Position numbers and translations under genes: made by a program
Source of the DNA: Synechococcus sp. RSCCF101
GTDB taxonomy: Bacteria; Cyanobacteriota; Cyanobacteriia; PCC-6307; Cyanobiaceae
Assembly (NCBI RefSeq): GCF_008807075.1
Contig: NZ_CP035632.1
Coordinates: 2,170,001 to 2,234,000, forward strand
DNA: 64,000 nucleotides
Direction: 5' to 3'
Notes under the pieces: model-generated
Seen by the model: only the letters and a program-made list of their open reading frames with translations
Databases searched by the model: none
What the model was told of the DNA's origin: nothing
Shown here: piece by piece, positions 27,192-36,532 of the stretch
Layout: each line of letters starts with the position of its first letter
Position numbering within the stretch: position 1 is the first letter of the stretch

Positions 27192-28073
27192 TCAGCGGGC
27201 GCCGAGTTCGGCGGCCAGCTCGCGCTCGAGCTTCTCGTCATGCACGGCGGGCAGCACGTTGTCGGCCGGGGTCTTGTGGGTGCCGTAGAAGAGCATGCCG
27301 ATGAACACCATGCCTCCGACGATGTTACCAGCGGTGACCGGCAGGAAGTTCCAGAAGATCGTGCTGCCGTAGTTCACTCCTGAACCCAGCATGGGGCCGG
27401 TGGTGTGCAGGAACATGTTCACCACGATGTGCTCCATGCCCAGCGCCTGGAAGGCGGTGATCGGAAGCCAGCAGGCAAGGATCTTGCCGGGCACGCTCTT
27501 GCTGACCAGGGCCAGGGTCACACCCAGACACACCAGCCAGTTGGCGATCAGGCCGCGCAGGAAGGCGAGGAAGAAGCCCAGGGCACCGAGATTTTCATAC
27601 TTGGTGATCACATTGGCCTTGTTCAGCGCGATGATCTTGTTGGCCACGGCCACCCAGTCGCCTGAACCATTGGCAAGATCGGCCGTGCCGCCGCTGGTGA
27701 GACTGATGGCGAACAGCACACCCACGGTAAAGGTGCCGAGCCAGTTGCCGATCCAGACCCAGATCCAGTTGCGGATCGTCTTGCTCCAGGTCGTCTTGCC
27801 GGCCCACACCGCCATCGGCAGCAGGGAGAAGTTCCCGGTGACCAGCTCCATGCCGAACAGCACGATGCTGGCGAAGCCGAAGGGGAAGATGAGAGACCCG
27901 ATCCAGTTGATCCCGGTCTGATGCATGATCGTCAGGGCCAGGCAGAGGGCCAGCCCCAGGGCGGATCCGGAGTAGAAACCGCGAATCAGCAGGTTCTTGA
28001 TGCTGACTGTGGCTTTCTTGCCGCCGGCGGCAATCATGCCGTCGACGAGCTCATTGGGAAGGACGTAATCCAT
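27192..28073 (-). CDS. Formate/nitrite transporter family channel
   Basis: The 293 residues form six membrane helices of the FNT family (FocA/NirC). Family features include the N-terminal LPNELVDGMIAAGGKKATVS, LFGMELVTGNFSLLP and the pore region MEHIVVNMFLHTTGPM with the conserved His. Directly downstream of nirA, it is most simply a nitrite uptake channel. The tail PADNVLPAVHDEKLEREL is cytoplasmic and charged. It uses fewer rare GC-rich codon runs than its neighbours, as highly expressed genes in this window do. Confidence 0.9.
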   Translation of the reverse strand: MDYVLPNELVDGMIAAGGKKATVSIKNLLIRGFYSGSALGLALCLALTIMHQTGINWIGSLIFPFGFASIVLFGMELVTGNFSLLPMAVWAGKTTWSKTIRNWIWVWIGNWLGTFTVGVLFAISLTSGGTADLANGSGDWVAVANKIIALNKANVITKYENLGALGFFLAFLRGLIANWLVCLGVTLALVSKSVPGKILACWLPITAFQALGMEHIVVNMFLHTTGPMLGSGVNYGSTIFWNFLPVTAGNIVGGMVFIGMLFYGTHKTPADNVLPAVHDEKLERELAAELGAR

Positions 28074-28113
28074 CAGGGAAGGGTTGGGTGACTCGGGGGG
28101 TGAAGGGATGAGC

Positions 28114-28135
28114 GAGCGGCGGCGGCCCGCCGCTC
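28114..28135. other. Hairpin between nirA and the nitrite channel gene
   Basis: GAGCGGCGG (28114-28122) and CCGCCGCTC (28127-28135) form a perfect nine-pair stem with a four-base loop. It lies in the 75-base gap between nirA and the downstream channel gene. Without a T-run it more likely protects or attenuates the message than stops it fully. Confidence 0.4.
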
Positions 28136-28148
28136 GGGCGGCGGCGGC

Positions 28149-29702
28149 TCACATGGCTCGTGGCCGGGCGCCGTAGTGCTCGATCAGCAGGTCGCGCACC
28201 ACCTGTTTGACCTCATTGGCCGGAACCTTCTTGCGGGACGACGTCCCGATCTGGGGATCGGCCCCCTGGGAGCCGCCGATGGTGATGTCGTATCCCTCGC
28301 CCAGCTCACCGTCTGCCGATTTGGCCTTGGTGCCGGTGAGGCCGATGGCCCCCATGTAGGCCTGGCCGCAGCTGTTGGGGCAGCCGGTCCAGTGGATGCG
28401 CACCTCCTCGGGCAACTCCAGCTCCCGGTCCAGCTCCCGGGCGATGCCCATGGCCGTGTCCTTGGTGTTCGTGAGGGCGAAGCCGCAGTAGGTCTTGCCG
28501 GTGCAGGACACGGTTCCGGCCGAGACGCTGCCCGGATGCATGGGGAAGCGCTGCAGCAGCGGCTCGGCGGCCAGCGCATCGCTCCGGCTTGCCGGGATGC
28601 CGGAGAGGATCACGTTCTGATCCTCCGTGAGGCGCACCTCACCATCGCCGAAGGACTCGCTCAGGGCGGCGAGATCCTGCAGGTCCACGGCCTTGAGGCG
28701 ACCCACCGGCACGTGCAGGCCGGCGTAGAGCAGGCCCTCCTGCTTCTGGGGATGCAGACCCAGATGCTGCCTGGGCGTGGCATCGAACACCGAGCCCGGG
28801 TCCTCCGCCAGCGGCCCGAATCGCTCGACCACCTGGGCGCGGAAGGCCTCGATCCCCAGACCATCGAGGTAGAAGCGGAAGCGACCTTTGGGGCGGTTCT
28901 TGCGCTCGCCGTGGTCGCGCCAGAGGCCGATCACCGCATCGGTGAGCCGGCAGATCTCGTGAGGGGGCACCCAGGCATTGAGAGGCAGGGCGTAGGCGTT
29001 CATCTGGGAGGAGAGGATGCCGCCCACCCAGACGCCGAATCCCATCACGCCGTCGCGTTCCACGGGGTGGAAGACGATGTCGTTGTGCAGAAGGAAGTTG
29101 TCTTTGGAACCGGCCACGGCGGTGTTCCACTTGCGCGGCAGATTCGAGAAGCTGCGGTTGCCCTTGCCGCTGCCCACCAGGAAGTCCTGCAGCTCCTGGG
29201 TGTAGGGCCGGGTGTCGACGATCTCGTGCGGATCGATGCCGGCCAGCGGGTTGCCGGTGACGTTGCGGGGATTGTCGAAGCCGGACTGAATCGAGGTGAG
29301 GCCCACCTCTTTCAGGCGCTCCAGGATTTCGGGGAAGTCCTCGAGAAGCACACCCCTCAGCTGCAGGTTCTGGCGCGTGGTGATGTCGCAGCTGCCGTCG
29401 CTGCCATAGCGGGCCACGATCGAGGCCACGGCCCGCAGCTGCTCGGAGCTGATGATCCCGTTGGGCACCCGCAGGCGCAGCATGAACTGGCCGGGTGTGA
29501 CCGGTCGCCAGAACAGGCCGAACCACTTGAGGCGCAGCTGCAAATCGGTCTCATCGATGGCCTGCCAGCCCGCCTGGGCGAAGCGCTCGAGGTCGCCGGC
29601 CAGATCGAGTCCGTCGCGGGCGGCCTTGTTCTGCTCCACCTTGTTGAGGGTCTTGCCCTCGAGGTAGGGAGCCAGAGGTCGATTGCCGGCGGTGGTGGTC
29701 AT
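28149..29702 (-). CDS. nirA: Ferredoxin-nitrite reductase
   Basis: NirA reduces nitrite to ammonium with six electrons from ferredoxin, using a 4Fe-4S cluster and siroheme. The 517-residue protein has the duplicated sulfite/nitrite reductase fold. The four cluster/siroheme Cys ligands are seen in SCTGKTYCGFALTN and HWTGCPNSCGQAYMG. The start MTTTAGNRPLAPYLEGK fits the family length; the frame is open 26 codons further upstream, inside the leader. The gene has a leader of about 185 bases containing a small ORF and a hairpin (29728-29744), behind an NtcA-type promoter. Confidence 0.95.
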   Translation of the reverse strand: MTTTAGNRPLAPYLEGKTLNKVEQNKAARDGLDLAGDLERFAQAGWQAIDETDLQLRLKWFGLFWRPVTPGQFMLRLRVPNGIISSEQLRAVASIVARYGSDGSCDITTRQNLQLRGVLLEDFPEILERLKEVGLTSIQSGFDNPRNVTGNPLAGIDPHEIVDTRPYTQELQDFLVGSGKGNRSFSNLPRKWNTAVAGSKDNFLLHNDIVFHPVERDGVMGFGVWVGGILSSQMNAYALPLNAWVPPHEICRLTDAVIGLWRDHGERKNRPKGRFRFYLDGLGIEAFRAQVVERFGPLAEDPGSVFDATPRQHLGLHPQKQEGLLYAGLHVPVGRLKAVDLQDLAALSESFGDGEVRLTEDQNVILSGIPASRSDALAAEPLLQRFPMHPGSVSAGTVSCTGKTYCGFALTNTKDTAMGIARELDRELELPEEVRIHWTGCPNSCGQAYMGAIGLTGTKAKSADGELGEGYDITIGGSQGADPQIGTSSRKKVPANEVKQVVRDLLIEHYGARPRAM

Positions 29703-29755
29703 GAAGGCGCTGGATGCGGGGATGAAACGCCTCACCTGGAGGCGCCGGGACGTGA

Positions 29756-29857
29756 TCACTGCAGCGGCATGGCAAGCCATGCAGGAGGGGCAAGAGCCCT
29801 GGAGCCATTCCCGAGCGCGGCGAAACCGTCAGCGCGCCATGGGTCGTACGGGGTCAT
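29756..29857 (-). CDS. Possible 33-codon upstream ORF in the nirA leader
   Basis: After the predicted nirA promoter an ATG opens a 33-codon frame (MTPYDPWRADGFAALGNG... ending PLQ) that stops 54 bases before the nirA ATG. It has no clear ribosome binding site. In other cyanobacteria a small NtcA-controlled protein, NirP1, is encoded upstream of nirA and binds nitrite reductase; I cannot show that this is its homologue. The 468 bases between nirA and the chelatase gene hold this ORF, an NtcA site and a hairpin, and nothing else that I recognise. Confidence 0.25.
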   Translation of the reverse strand: MTPYDPWRADGFAALGNGSRALAPPAWLAMPLQ

Positions 29858-29891
29858 CGCGGTTCAAAGAAAGCGCGTCGATGACGGAGGT

Positions 29892-29933
29892 ATTAACTCT
29901 TGTTTCCGGATCAGCCGGAGTAGCCGTCGCTAC
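29892..29933 (-). promoter_or_regulatory. NtcA-activated promoter of nirA
   Basis: GTAGCGACGGCTAC (29933 to 29920, leftward) is a perfect GTA-N8-TAC NtcA box. Exactly 22 bases further comes GTTAAT (29897-29892), a plausible -10. This is the class II NtcA layout known from cyanobacterial nirA promoters. The palindrome also faces the siroheme genes to the right, but no -10 at 22 bases is seen in that direction. Confidence 0.7.
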
Positions 29934-30170
29934 GCAGCGGCTTTGGCTATCGCTCAGTGGCCTCTGCCGATCTCGCCGATCCAGCGGACGGCGCCGGTCC
30001 GTAACATCTGCCACACGACCGTCATGGCCGAGAAATCACGCTGCAGATCCGTGGTCTGACGGAGCTCGGCGGCCTCCGGTCGCCGCTGGCCGGCCCTGAC
30101 GCCGGCCCGGCCCGTTCCCTCTGAGCGGGGCCTGCGACTGGACCGTGGAAGCTGGCGAGGAGAACGTGGC

Positions 30171-30938
30171 ATGCACCTGGTGGGAACGACAGCGGACGCG
30201 ACCCCGCGAATGGACGAGCGGCTGCTGAGTTCATCAGGCCGTCCGCCCGGGCATCCGTGGCTGTTGTTACAGGATGGTCCCCGGCTCGCGCCGGGCCATC
30301 CGCTGCTGCTGGTGGTGCACGGCAGGGAAGGCGGTCATGTGCCGGAGGGCATCGAGCGCTTCGCCTCCGATCTGGCCGGCCGGCGCCGGGCCCCGGTGCG
30401 CGTGCAGGCCCTCACGGCCGATGTCGTGGAGGACGGCGCCCGTCACCCCTGCCTCTGGCTGGCTCCCCTGCTGCTGCTGCCCGGCAGCCATGTGCGCAGC
30501 GACATCCCCGCCATCGCCCGCCGCCTGCAGCGCGATGGCCACGGCGTGCGCCGGCTCCCCTTCCTCGGCGCCTGGCCGGAGCTGCTTCGGATGATGCGCG
30601 AGTGGGTGGAGCGGGAACGGGCCAACGGCCGCCGCACGGTGCTGGTGCACCATCCGCTGCGGCCCGGGCTGGCCCGGCGACACCTCACCACCCTGCAGCG
30701 CCGGCTGGGGGCGGAGCTGCTGCCGGCGGATCAGCTTCGCCACTACACTCCGGCCCATCGCTCGGCAGCCCTGCCCCTGGCCCTGGCGGCCAACCGCATG
30801 AGCGACTCGCTGCAGCACCGGCTCAGGCCCCATCCGCCGACAGGCTGCACCACGGATTTCGAGCACGTCTTCCCGCCCCTTCTCGACGACCCCCGTTGCC
30901 GGACCCTGCTTCTCCGTCTGCTGAGCGCCCTCCCCTGA
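30171..30938 (+). CDS. CbiX/SirB-like sirohydrochlorin chelatase family protein
   Basis: The 255-residue protein has the chelatase-type start HPLLLVVHGREGG, with the metal-binding His, and later LWLAPLLLLPGSHVRSDIPAIARRL, the second conserved block of CbiX-like proteins. Such enzymes insert iron into sirohydrochlorin to give siroheme, the cofactor of NirA. It is divergent from nirA, and its stop overlaps the beginning of cobA, the preceding enzyme of the same pathway. The ATG at 30210 (MDERLL) is an alternative start. Confidence 0.78.
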   Translation: MHLVGTTADATPRMDERLLSSSGRPPGHPWLLLQDGPRLAPGHPLLLVVHGREGGHVPEGIERFASDLAGRRRAPVRVQALTADVVEDGARHPCLWLAPLLLLPGSHVRSDIPAIARRLQRDGHGVRRLPFLGAWPELLRMMREWVERERANGRRTVLVHHPLRPGLARRHLTTLQRRLGAELLPADQLRHYTPAHRSAALPLALAANRMSDSLQHRLRPHPPTGCTTDFEHVFPPLLDDPRCRTLLLRLLSALP

Positions 30939-30958
30939 ACGGACGCGGCACCGGCACC

Positions 30959-31731
30959 GTGTATCTCGTGGGCGCCGGTCCAGGGGATCCGGATCTGCTC
31001 ACCCTCAGGGCCCATCAACTGCTCAGCCGCTGCGATGCCCTGGTGCACGACGCGCTGGTGCCCGAGGCCCTGCTCCAGCTCACGCCGGCCCACTGCGAGC
31101 GCCATTTCGTGGGCAAGCGGCGCGGTCACCATTCCGTTCCCCAGCCCTCCACCAATTCGGTGCTGGTGGATCTGGCCGGACGCCACCGCTGCGTGGTGCG
31201 GCTCAAGGGGGGGATCCCTTCCTCTTCGGTCGTGGTGGGGAGGAGGCGGCCCACCTCCAGGCCCATGGCATCGCGGTGGAGGTGGTGCCCGGCGTCACCG
31301 CCGGCATCGCCGCTCCGGCCTACATCGGCATCCCGGTCACCCATCGCCATGCCGGCTCATCGATCACCTTCGTGACCGGACACGAGGAGGTCGACAAGGC
31401 CCGGCCCGGAGTCGACTGGCGCGGACTGGCCCGGGCCAGCGACGGCCTGGTGATCTACATGGGCCTCCACAACCTGGCCCGCATCTGCGAGGAGCTGATG
31501 GCCGGTGGCCTGGCACCTGCCACTCCGGCCGCCGTGATCCAGCAGGGCACGGTGGCGGGCCAGCGTCACCTGATCGCGGCTCTCGGCGCCCTGGCGGAGG
31601 AGGCCCGCCGGCAGCACTTTCAGTCGCCGGCGATCGTGGTGATCGGCGAGGTGGTGGCCCGGCGGGTGGAACACTGCGCGCCGCAGCCGGCGGCGGTGAC
31701 CATGCCGATTCCGATCCCGCTGCCGCTCTGA
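30959..31731 (+). pseudogene. cobA: Uroporphyrinogen-III C-methyltransferase, one-base frameshift
   Basis: CobA methylates uroporphyrinogen III twice to precorrin-2, the root of siroheme and cobalamin. The N-terminal part (VYLVGAGPGDPDLLTLRAHQ ... CVVRLKGG) is read in one frame from GTG 30959. The rest (PFLFGRGGEEAAHL ... VEVVPGVTAGIAAPAYIGIP, VTGHEEVDK, IQQGTVAGQRHL) is in another frame. The switch is at a run of seven G (31207-31213), where the conserved RLKGGDPFLFGRGG requires eight. One base restores a full-length enzyme of about 258 residues. Either a real loss, slippage at the run, or a sequencing error; the pathway need of NirA makes error or slippage attractive. Confidence 0.85.
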
Positions 31732-31789
31732 GGCCTCCGCACCAGACAGGCCGGCCCCCCTCGGCTCTGCTCAGTCGCCCACGCGTTTG

Positions 31790-33709
31790 TCAGTCGAAGA
31801 AGCGCTTCCGCAGGCTCGTCAGCCGGCGCCGAAGGGCCACCAGCAGGGAGAAGACGCGGCCATCACGCTCCATCCGGAAGGAACGCTGCCGTTTGTGATT
31901 GGCCCGGGTGAAGGCCACGGCCTCGGTGATCGGGATCGGCCGTGCGAACAGGTAGCCCTGGCCGGTGCGGAATCCGTGCCGGATCAGCCAGGTGCGCTGA
32001 CTCTCGGTTTCCACACCCTCGGCAGTGGCATGCAGACGCATGGTGGAGCCGATGGCGAACATCGCATCGAGCAGGCGGTTGCTGGGCCGCTCCTCCTCGT
32101 TGATCCGCTGCACGAAGCTGCCGTCGATCTTGATCGTGCTGAAGGGGAAGTGATGCAGACGGCTGAGGGAGGAATAGCCGGTGCCGAAGTCATCGATGGC
32201 GATCTTCACCCCCAGTTGCTTGAGGTGGTGCATGAACTCCTCGAAGTCCTCCTCGAGTTGCTTGAAGTTGTCCTCGATCAGCTCCACCTGCAGGATCCAG
32301 TGCGGGTGCAGGGGTGTGGTGTTGAGCAGATCGAGCAGGCGCTGCCGCAGCCTCGGCGTGGTGAGCAGATCGCCGGAGAGGTTGACACTCAGTAGCAGCC
32401 GCTCCTTGACGCTGCCGCAGGCGAAATGGTGGGTGGCCTGGATCGCCTTCTCGATCACCTGCAGATCCATTTCGCCGGTGAGGCCGATGCGGCCGGCGGT
32501 GGCCAGGAACGCACCGGGGGTGCGCAGTTGGTTGTTCTCGTCGCGCCAGCGCACGAGGCATTCGAAGCCCACCACCCGGCCGGTGCGCAGGTTGATGATC
32601 GGCTGGAAGAAGGGCAGAAAGCCGCTGTGCTGCAGGGTCTTGCGCAGGCTCGTCTCCAGGTCGTATTCCCCCTTCTTGCGCAGGACCTCGCCCCGGTCGA
32701 CAAAGCGGAAGTGGCTGCCCCGGGTGTTGCTTCTGCGGGCTTCCTGCAGGGCGATGGCCGCATCGGCCAGCAGGGTGTCGCTGCTGTCGTAATCGCCGGT
32801 GCAGGGGGCGATGCCGATGGCGGCGGTGGTGCCGATCAGCCGCCCCTCGAACTGCATGGCCTCATCGAAGAGGGCCGTGAGCTGGCTCCCCAGTTGTGTC
32901 AGCGGCTCTCGCTCGGAGCGGCCGGGCAGGAGCACCAGCAGCTCCGACTCGCCGTACTGGCAGGCCCGGGCCGATCCGGGCAGGGAGTTGAGCAGTCGCT
33001 CGGCGGCCAGCTTGATCACCTGCTCGCTCATGGCCTGGCCCAGGGCCAGGGTGATCTCGGGCAGCTCGCGCAGTTCCAGCCGCAGCAGGGTGAAGCTCAC
33101 ACCACCACGCTGCAGCAGCAGCTGCTCCAGCAGATCGATCAGTTGCTGGCGCTCGTACCAGCGCCCCGGCACCGACTGGGCCACCACCGGGCCGGGGTCC
33201 TCACCGGTCCCCGGGACGGCTTCGCGGCGGGCTGGTTTGGCCTGGCCCAGCTCCCGTTCCAGTTGCAGCAGCAGGCGCCGCAGCAGGGTGTCCTGCTCGG
33301 GAGACAGTCGGATCGGGCCTTCCGCAGCCGCCTTGTCCGGCAGCAGGGTCAGGTGGGCGGAGGGTTCGCTCGCACCGGGCTCGGTGAGGGGAAAACTGTC
33401 CGGCCGTGTCGAGCCGGGAGTGCCCAGCCTGGCGATGGCGCTCTCGACCCGATCGATCGGTCCGGCGCTGGCCAGCAGCATCGGCTGACTGTGGCTGTCC
33501 GCGCTCCAGAGCAGGGCGGCGGCCACGCCGCCGATCTCGCGCGCCATCTCGCAGAGGTTGTCGAGGGCACGGCGCTGGTCCGCATCCAGCTGATCAAGCG
33601 AGAGGCCGGCCTCGGGCTGCGGCGATCGGCGTCTGGCCGCTCCGTTGGCGGCCGGGTCCATCACACCGGGACGCCGGGGAAGGTCGCTCCGGCCCGGATC
33701 GACCGTCAT
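31790..33709 (-). CDS. Cyclic-di-GMP phosphodiesterase, degenerate GGDEF plus EAL
   Basis: The 639-residue cytoplasmic protein has a GAF-like N-terminal part, a GGDEF-type domain (about 210-370) whose signature is degenerate (YGESELLVLLPG), and a C-terminal EAL domain. The EAL residues needed for c-di-GMP hydrolysis are visible: ECLVR in place of EALLR, LSVNLSG, VELIEDNF, DDFGTGYSSLSRL, TIKIDGSFV and ATAEGVET. It is therefore likely an active phosphodiesterase with a regulatory, inactive cyclase domain. A consensus -35 TTGACA (33777-33772) lies upstream of the chosen ATG, but no clear -10. Confidence 0.9.
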   Translation of the reverse strand: MTVDPGRSDLPRRPGVMDPAANGAARRRSPQPEAGLSLDQLDADQRRALDNLCEMAREIGGVAAALLWSADSHSQPMLLASAGPIDRVESAIARLGTPGSTRPDSFPLTEPGASEPSAHLTLLPDKAAAEGPIRLSPEQDTLLRRLLLQLERELGQAKPARREAVPGTGEDPGPVVAQSVPGRWYERQQLIDLLEQLLLQRGGVSFTLLRLELRELPEITLALGQAMSEQVIKLAAERLLNSLPGSARACQYGESELLVLLPGRSEREPLTQLGSQLTALFDEAMQFEGRLIGTTAAIGIAPCTGDYDSSDTLLADAAIALQEARRSNTRGSHFRFVDRGEVLRKKGEYDLETSLRKTLQHSGFLPFFQPIINLRTGRVVGFECLVRWRDENNQLRTPGAFLATAGRIGLTGEMDLQVIEKAIQATHHFACGSVKERLLLSVNLSGDLLTTPRLRQRLLDLLNTTPLHPHWILQVELIEDNFKQLEEDFEEFMHHLKQLGVKIAIDDFGTGYSSLSRLHHFPFSTIKIDGSFVQRINEEERPSNRLLDAMFAIGSTMRLHATAEGVETESQRTWLIRHGFRTGQGYLFARPIPITEAVAFTRANHKRQRSFRMERDGRVFSLLVALRRRLTSLRKRFFD

Positions 33710-33839
33710 GGAGTGGGGGCCGCGAGGGACAGGGGTGGGCACCGGCGGAGCGAACCGGGCCGGGGGGCGTCTGTCAAGCGTAGATAGATCCTCCCGGCCT
33801 GACCAGTCCGGCCGCTGCGGCCGTGGGGCCGCTGGCCGC

Positions 33840-36299
33840 TCACGGATGGCCGCTGCCCAGCTCCGGCACCTGACAGGCATCCACCGGAGCGGCGGACACC
33901 TTCCAGATGCGGGAGGCGTACTCGCTGATCGAGCGGTCGCTGCTGAAGAAGCCGCAGCGGGCGGCATTGAGGATCGACATCCGCGTCCAGCGGTCCCGGT
34001 CGTGCCAGGCGTCGTCGACGCGCTGCTGGGCCTCGCGGTAGGCCGCCAGATCGGCGATCACCTTGAAGGGGTCGCGGTTGCAGAGGTCATCGAGCAGGGG
34101 CCGGAACAGATCGCGGTTGCCCTCGCTGAAGTGGCCCGAGTCGATCAGGTCGATGGCGGCCCTGGCCATGCCGTCCTCGTGCAGGACGGCCATCGGTGAG
34201 TAGCCGTTGCGGTCGAGGGCCAGCACCTGGTCGGTGGTGTGGCCGAAGAGGAAGAAGTTGTCCTCACCCACCCGGTCGCGGATCTCCACATTGGCGCCGT
34301 CGAGGGTGCCGATGGTGAGCGCCCCGTTGAGCGCCATCTTCATGTTGCCGGTGCCGGAGGCCTCCTTGCCGGCGGTGGAGATCTGCTCGGAGAGATCCAC
34401 CGCCGGGTAGATCACCTGGGCCAGGTTCACATTGAAATTGGGCAGGAACACCACCCGCAGGCGGCCCTCCATGCGTGGATCGAGATTGACGATCTCGGCG
34501 ATGCCGTTGATCAGCCGCACGATCAGCTTCGCCATGGCGTAACCGGGGGCGGCCTTGCCGGCGAAGAGGAAGGTGCGGGCCGGCAGATCCTCGCCGCTGC
34601 GGATGCGCAGGTAGCGCTCCACGATGTGCAGGGCCGCCAGATGCTGGCGCTTGTATTCGTGGATCCGCTTCACCTGCACATCGAACAGGGTGGAGGGATC
34701 CACTAGCAGGCCCTGATCGGCATGGATGCGGCGTGAAAGCTTCTGCTTCGCCTGCTCCCGGCATTCGCGCCATTCCTGCAGCAGACTCTCATCGCCGAGC
34801 TGATCCTCCAGCCGGATCAGCTGTTCGAGATCCCGGCGCCAGCCGCTGCCGATGCGGCGGTCCAGCAGCCGGCTCAGGGGCGGGTTGGAGACCAGCATCC
34901 AGCGCCGTGGTGTGACGCCGTTGGTGACGTTGGTGAAGCGCTCCGGCCAGAGCCGGTGGAAATCGGCGAACAGGTGGGAGCGCAGCAGGGAGCTGTGCAG
35001 CTCGGCCACGCCGTTCACGTGCTGGGAGCCGACCACGGCCAGATGGGCCATGCGCACTTTGCGCGAGGGATGCTCCTGGATCAGGGAGACGCGCTCCAGC
35101 AGTTCGGTGTCGCCCGGGAAGCGGATGCGCACCATGCGCAGGAAGCGGGCGTTGATGTCGTAGATGATCTGCAGATGCCGGGGCAGCAGGTCCTCGAACA
35201 GGTCGAGATCCCAGGTCTCGAGTGCCTCCGGCAGCAGGGTGTGGTTGGTGAAGTTGATCGTGGCCGTGGTCACCGACCAGGCCGTGTCCCAGTCGAGTCC
35301 GTGCTCATCGATCAGCAGCCGCATCAGCTCGGCCACGGCGATGGCCGGGTGGGTGTCGTTGAGCTGGACGGTGAACTTGCGGTGGAACTCCCGCGGCGAG
35401 AGACCCTGGCCCTTGAGGATGCGGAACATGTCCTGCAGGGAGCAGGACACGAAGAAGATCTGCTGGCTCAGGCGCAGGCGCTTGCCCTGCACCATCTCAT
35501 CGTTGGGGTAGAGCACCTTGGAGATGGTCTCCGAGCGCATCTTCTGCAGCACGGCACGGGGATAGTCGCCGGCGTTGAAGCTGGCGAAATCGAAGGCTTC
35601 CGGTGCCTGGGCCGACCACAGCCGCAGGGTGTTCGCGGTGTGGATGCCGTAGCCGAGGATCGGCGTGTCGTAGGCGACGCCGATCACCGTCTGGCCGCCG
35701 ATCTGCACCGGATAGGACCATTCCGGCCGCACCACCTCCCAGGGATTGCCCTTGGCCAGCCAGGCGTCGGTGGTCTCCACCTGGAAGCCGCCCTCGATGC
35801 TCTGGCGGAAGATGCCGAATTCGTAGCGGATGCCGTAGCCGATGGCCGGCAGCTGTAGGCTGGCCATCGATTCCTGGAAGCAGGCGGCCAGGCGGCCGAG
35901 GCCGCCGTTGCCCAGGCCCGGTTCCGGCTCCTCCTGCAGCAGCTCCTCCAGGCTGGTGTCGAGCTCACGGCAGGCGTCCACCGCGGCCTCGCGCAGGCCC
36001 AGCATCACGAGGTTGTTCTCCAGATGCGGGCCGAGCAGGAATTCCGCCGAGAGGTAGGAGACGGTGCGCACCGCCGATCGGGTGTAGGCCTCGGCCGTGT
36101 CGGTCCAGGTCTGCAGGAGGTGGTCCCGCACCGCCAACGCCAGGCTGCGGTACAGGTCGTGCGGGGTGGCCAGCGAGGGCGACTTGGCCTGGCTGTAGAA
36201 GAGATGCCGGCGCATGGCGTCGGCCAGGCTTCTGCCGGTGGCCGAGGCGGGATGGGAAGCGTCGCTTCCACCGGCGTCGGACGGGCTCTCGTAGGTCAT
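33840..36299 (-). CDS. glgP: Glycogen/alpha-glucan phosphorylase
   Basis: GlgP releases glucose 1-phosphate from glycogen. The 819-residue protein has VSYLSAEFLLGPHLENN, EEPEPGLGNGGLGRLAACF, FTVQLNDTHPAIAVAELMR and the pyridoxal phosphate site with ISTAGKEASGTGNMKMALNG. Length matches the family. The ATG at 36299 is preferred; an in-frame ATG at 36365 would add 22 basic residues. In front of it lie 233 bases with no gene visible, including its promoter region. The position next to an EAL gene and a peptide-ligase cassette looks incidental. Confidence 0.94.
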   Translation of the reverse strand: MTYESPSDAGGSDASHPASATGRSLADAMRRHLFYSQAKSPSLATPHDLYRSLALAVRDHLLQTWTDTAEAYTRSAVRTVSYLSAEFLLGPHLENNLVMLGLREAAVDACRELDTSLEELLQEEPEPGLGNGGLGRLAACFQESMASLQLPAIGYGIRYEFGIFRQSIEGGFQVETTDAWLAKGNPWEVVRPEWSYPVQIGGQTVIGVAYDTPILGYGIHTANTLRLWSAQAPEAFDFASFNAGDYPRAVLQKMRSETISKVLYPNDEMVQGKRLRLSQQIFFVSCSLQDMFRILKGQGLSPREFHRKFTVQLNDTHPAIAVAELMRLLIDEHGLDWDTAWSVTTATINFTNHTLLPEALETWDLDLFEDLLPRHLQIIYDINARFLRMVRIRFPGDTELLERVSLIQEHPSRKVRMAHLAVVGSQHVNGVAELHSSLLRSHLFADFHRLWPERFTNVTNGVTPRRWMLVSNPPLSRLLDRRIGSGWRRDLEQLIRLEDQLGDESLLQEWRECREQAKQKLSRRIHADQGLLVDPSTLFDVQVKRIHEYKRQHLAALHIVERYLRIRSGEDLPARTFLFAGKAAPGYAMAKLIVRLINGIAEIVNLDPRMEGRLRVVFLPNFNVNLAQVIYPAVDLSEQISTAGKEASGTGNMKMALNGALTIGTLDGANVEIRDRVGEDNFFLFGHTTDQVLALDRNGYSPMAVLHEDGMARAAIDLIDSGHFSEGNRDLFRPLLDDLCNRDPFKVIADLAAYREAQQRVDDAWHDRDRWTRMSILNAARCGFFSSDRSISEYASRIWKVSAAPVDACQVPELGSGHP

Positions 36300-36532
36300 G
36301 GCCTGGCTGGGTCGGCGGACGCGGGATGAGGGCAGGCGCACTGAAGGGTCCTGCCTCTCCTTCATCGTTGGTGGGGGCGGCCCCGGTGGAGCGCCTTGTT
36401 ACCAAGAGAAGGCTTTTAAGGATTGGCAAGGGATTGCCACACGCCGCTCTGCCCGCCACCGGCCCGGCCAGCACTGGCGTTGCGGGCCTGTGGACGTGCC
36501 CCTCGCTCCCTGGGCCCGGAGGCGCCCGGCTG

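Noticed and set aside
30001-30014. GTAACATCTGCCAC as an NtcA site for the siroheme genes
   Set aside because: Five of six bases match, but no -10 hexamer follows at 22 bases; likely chance.
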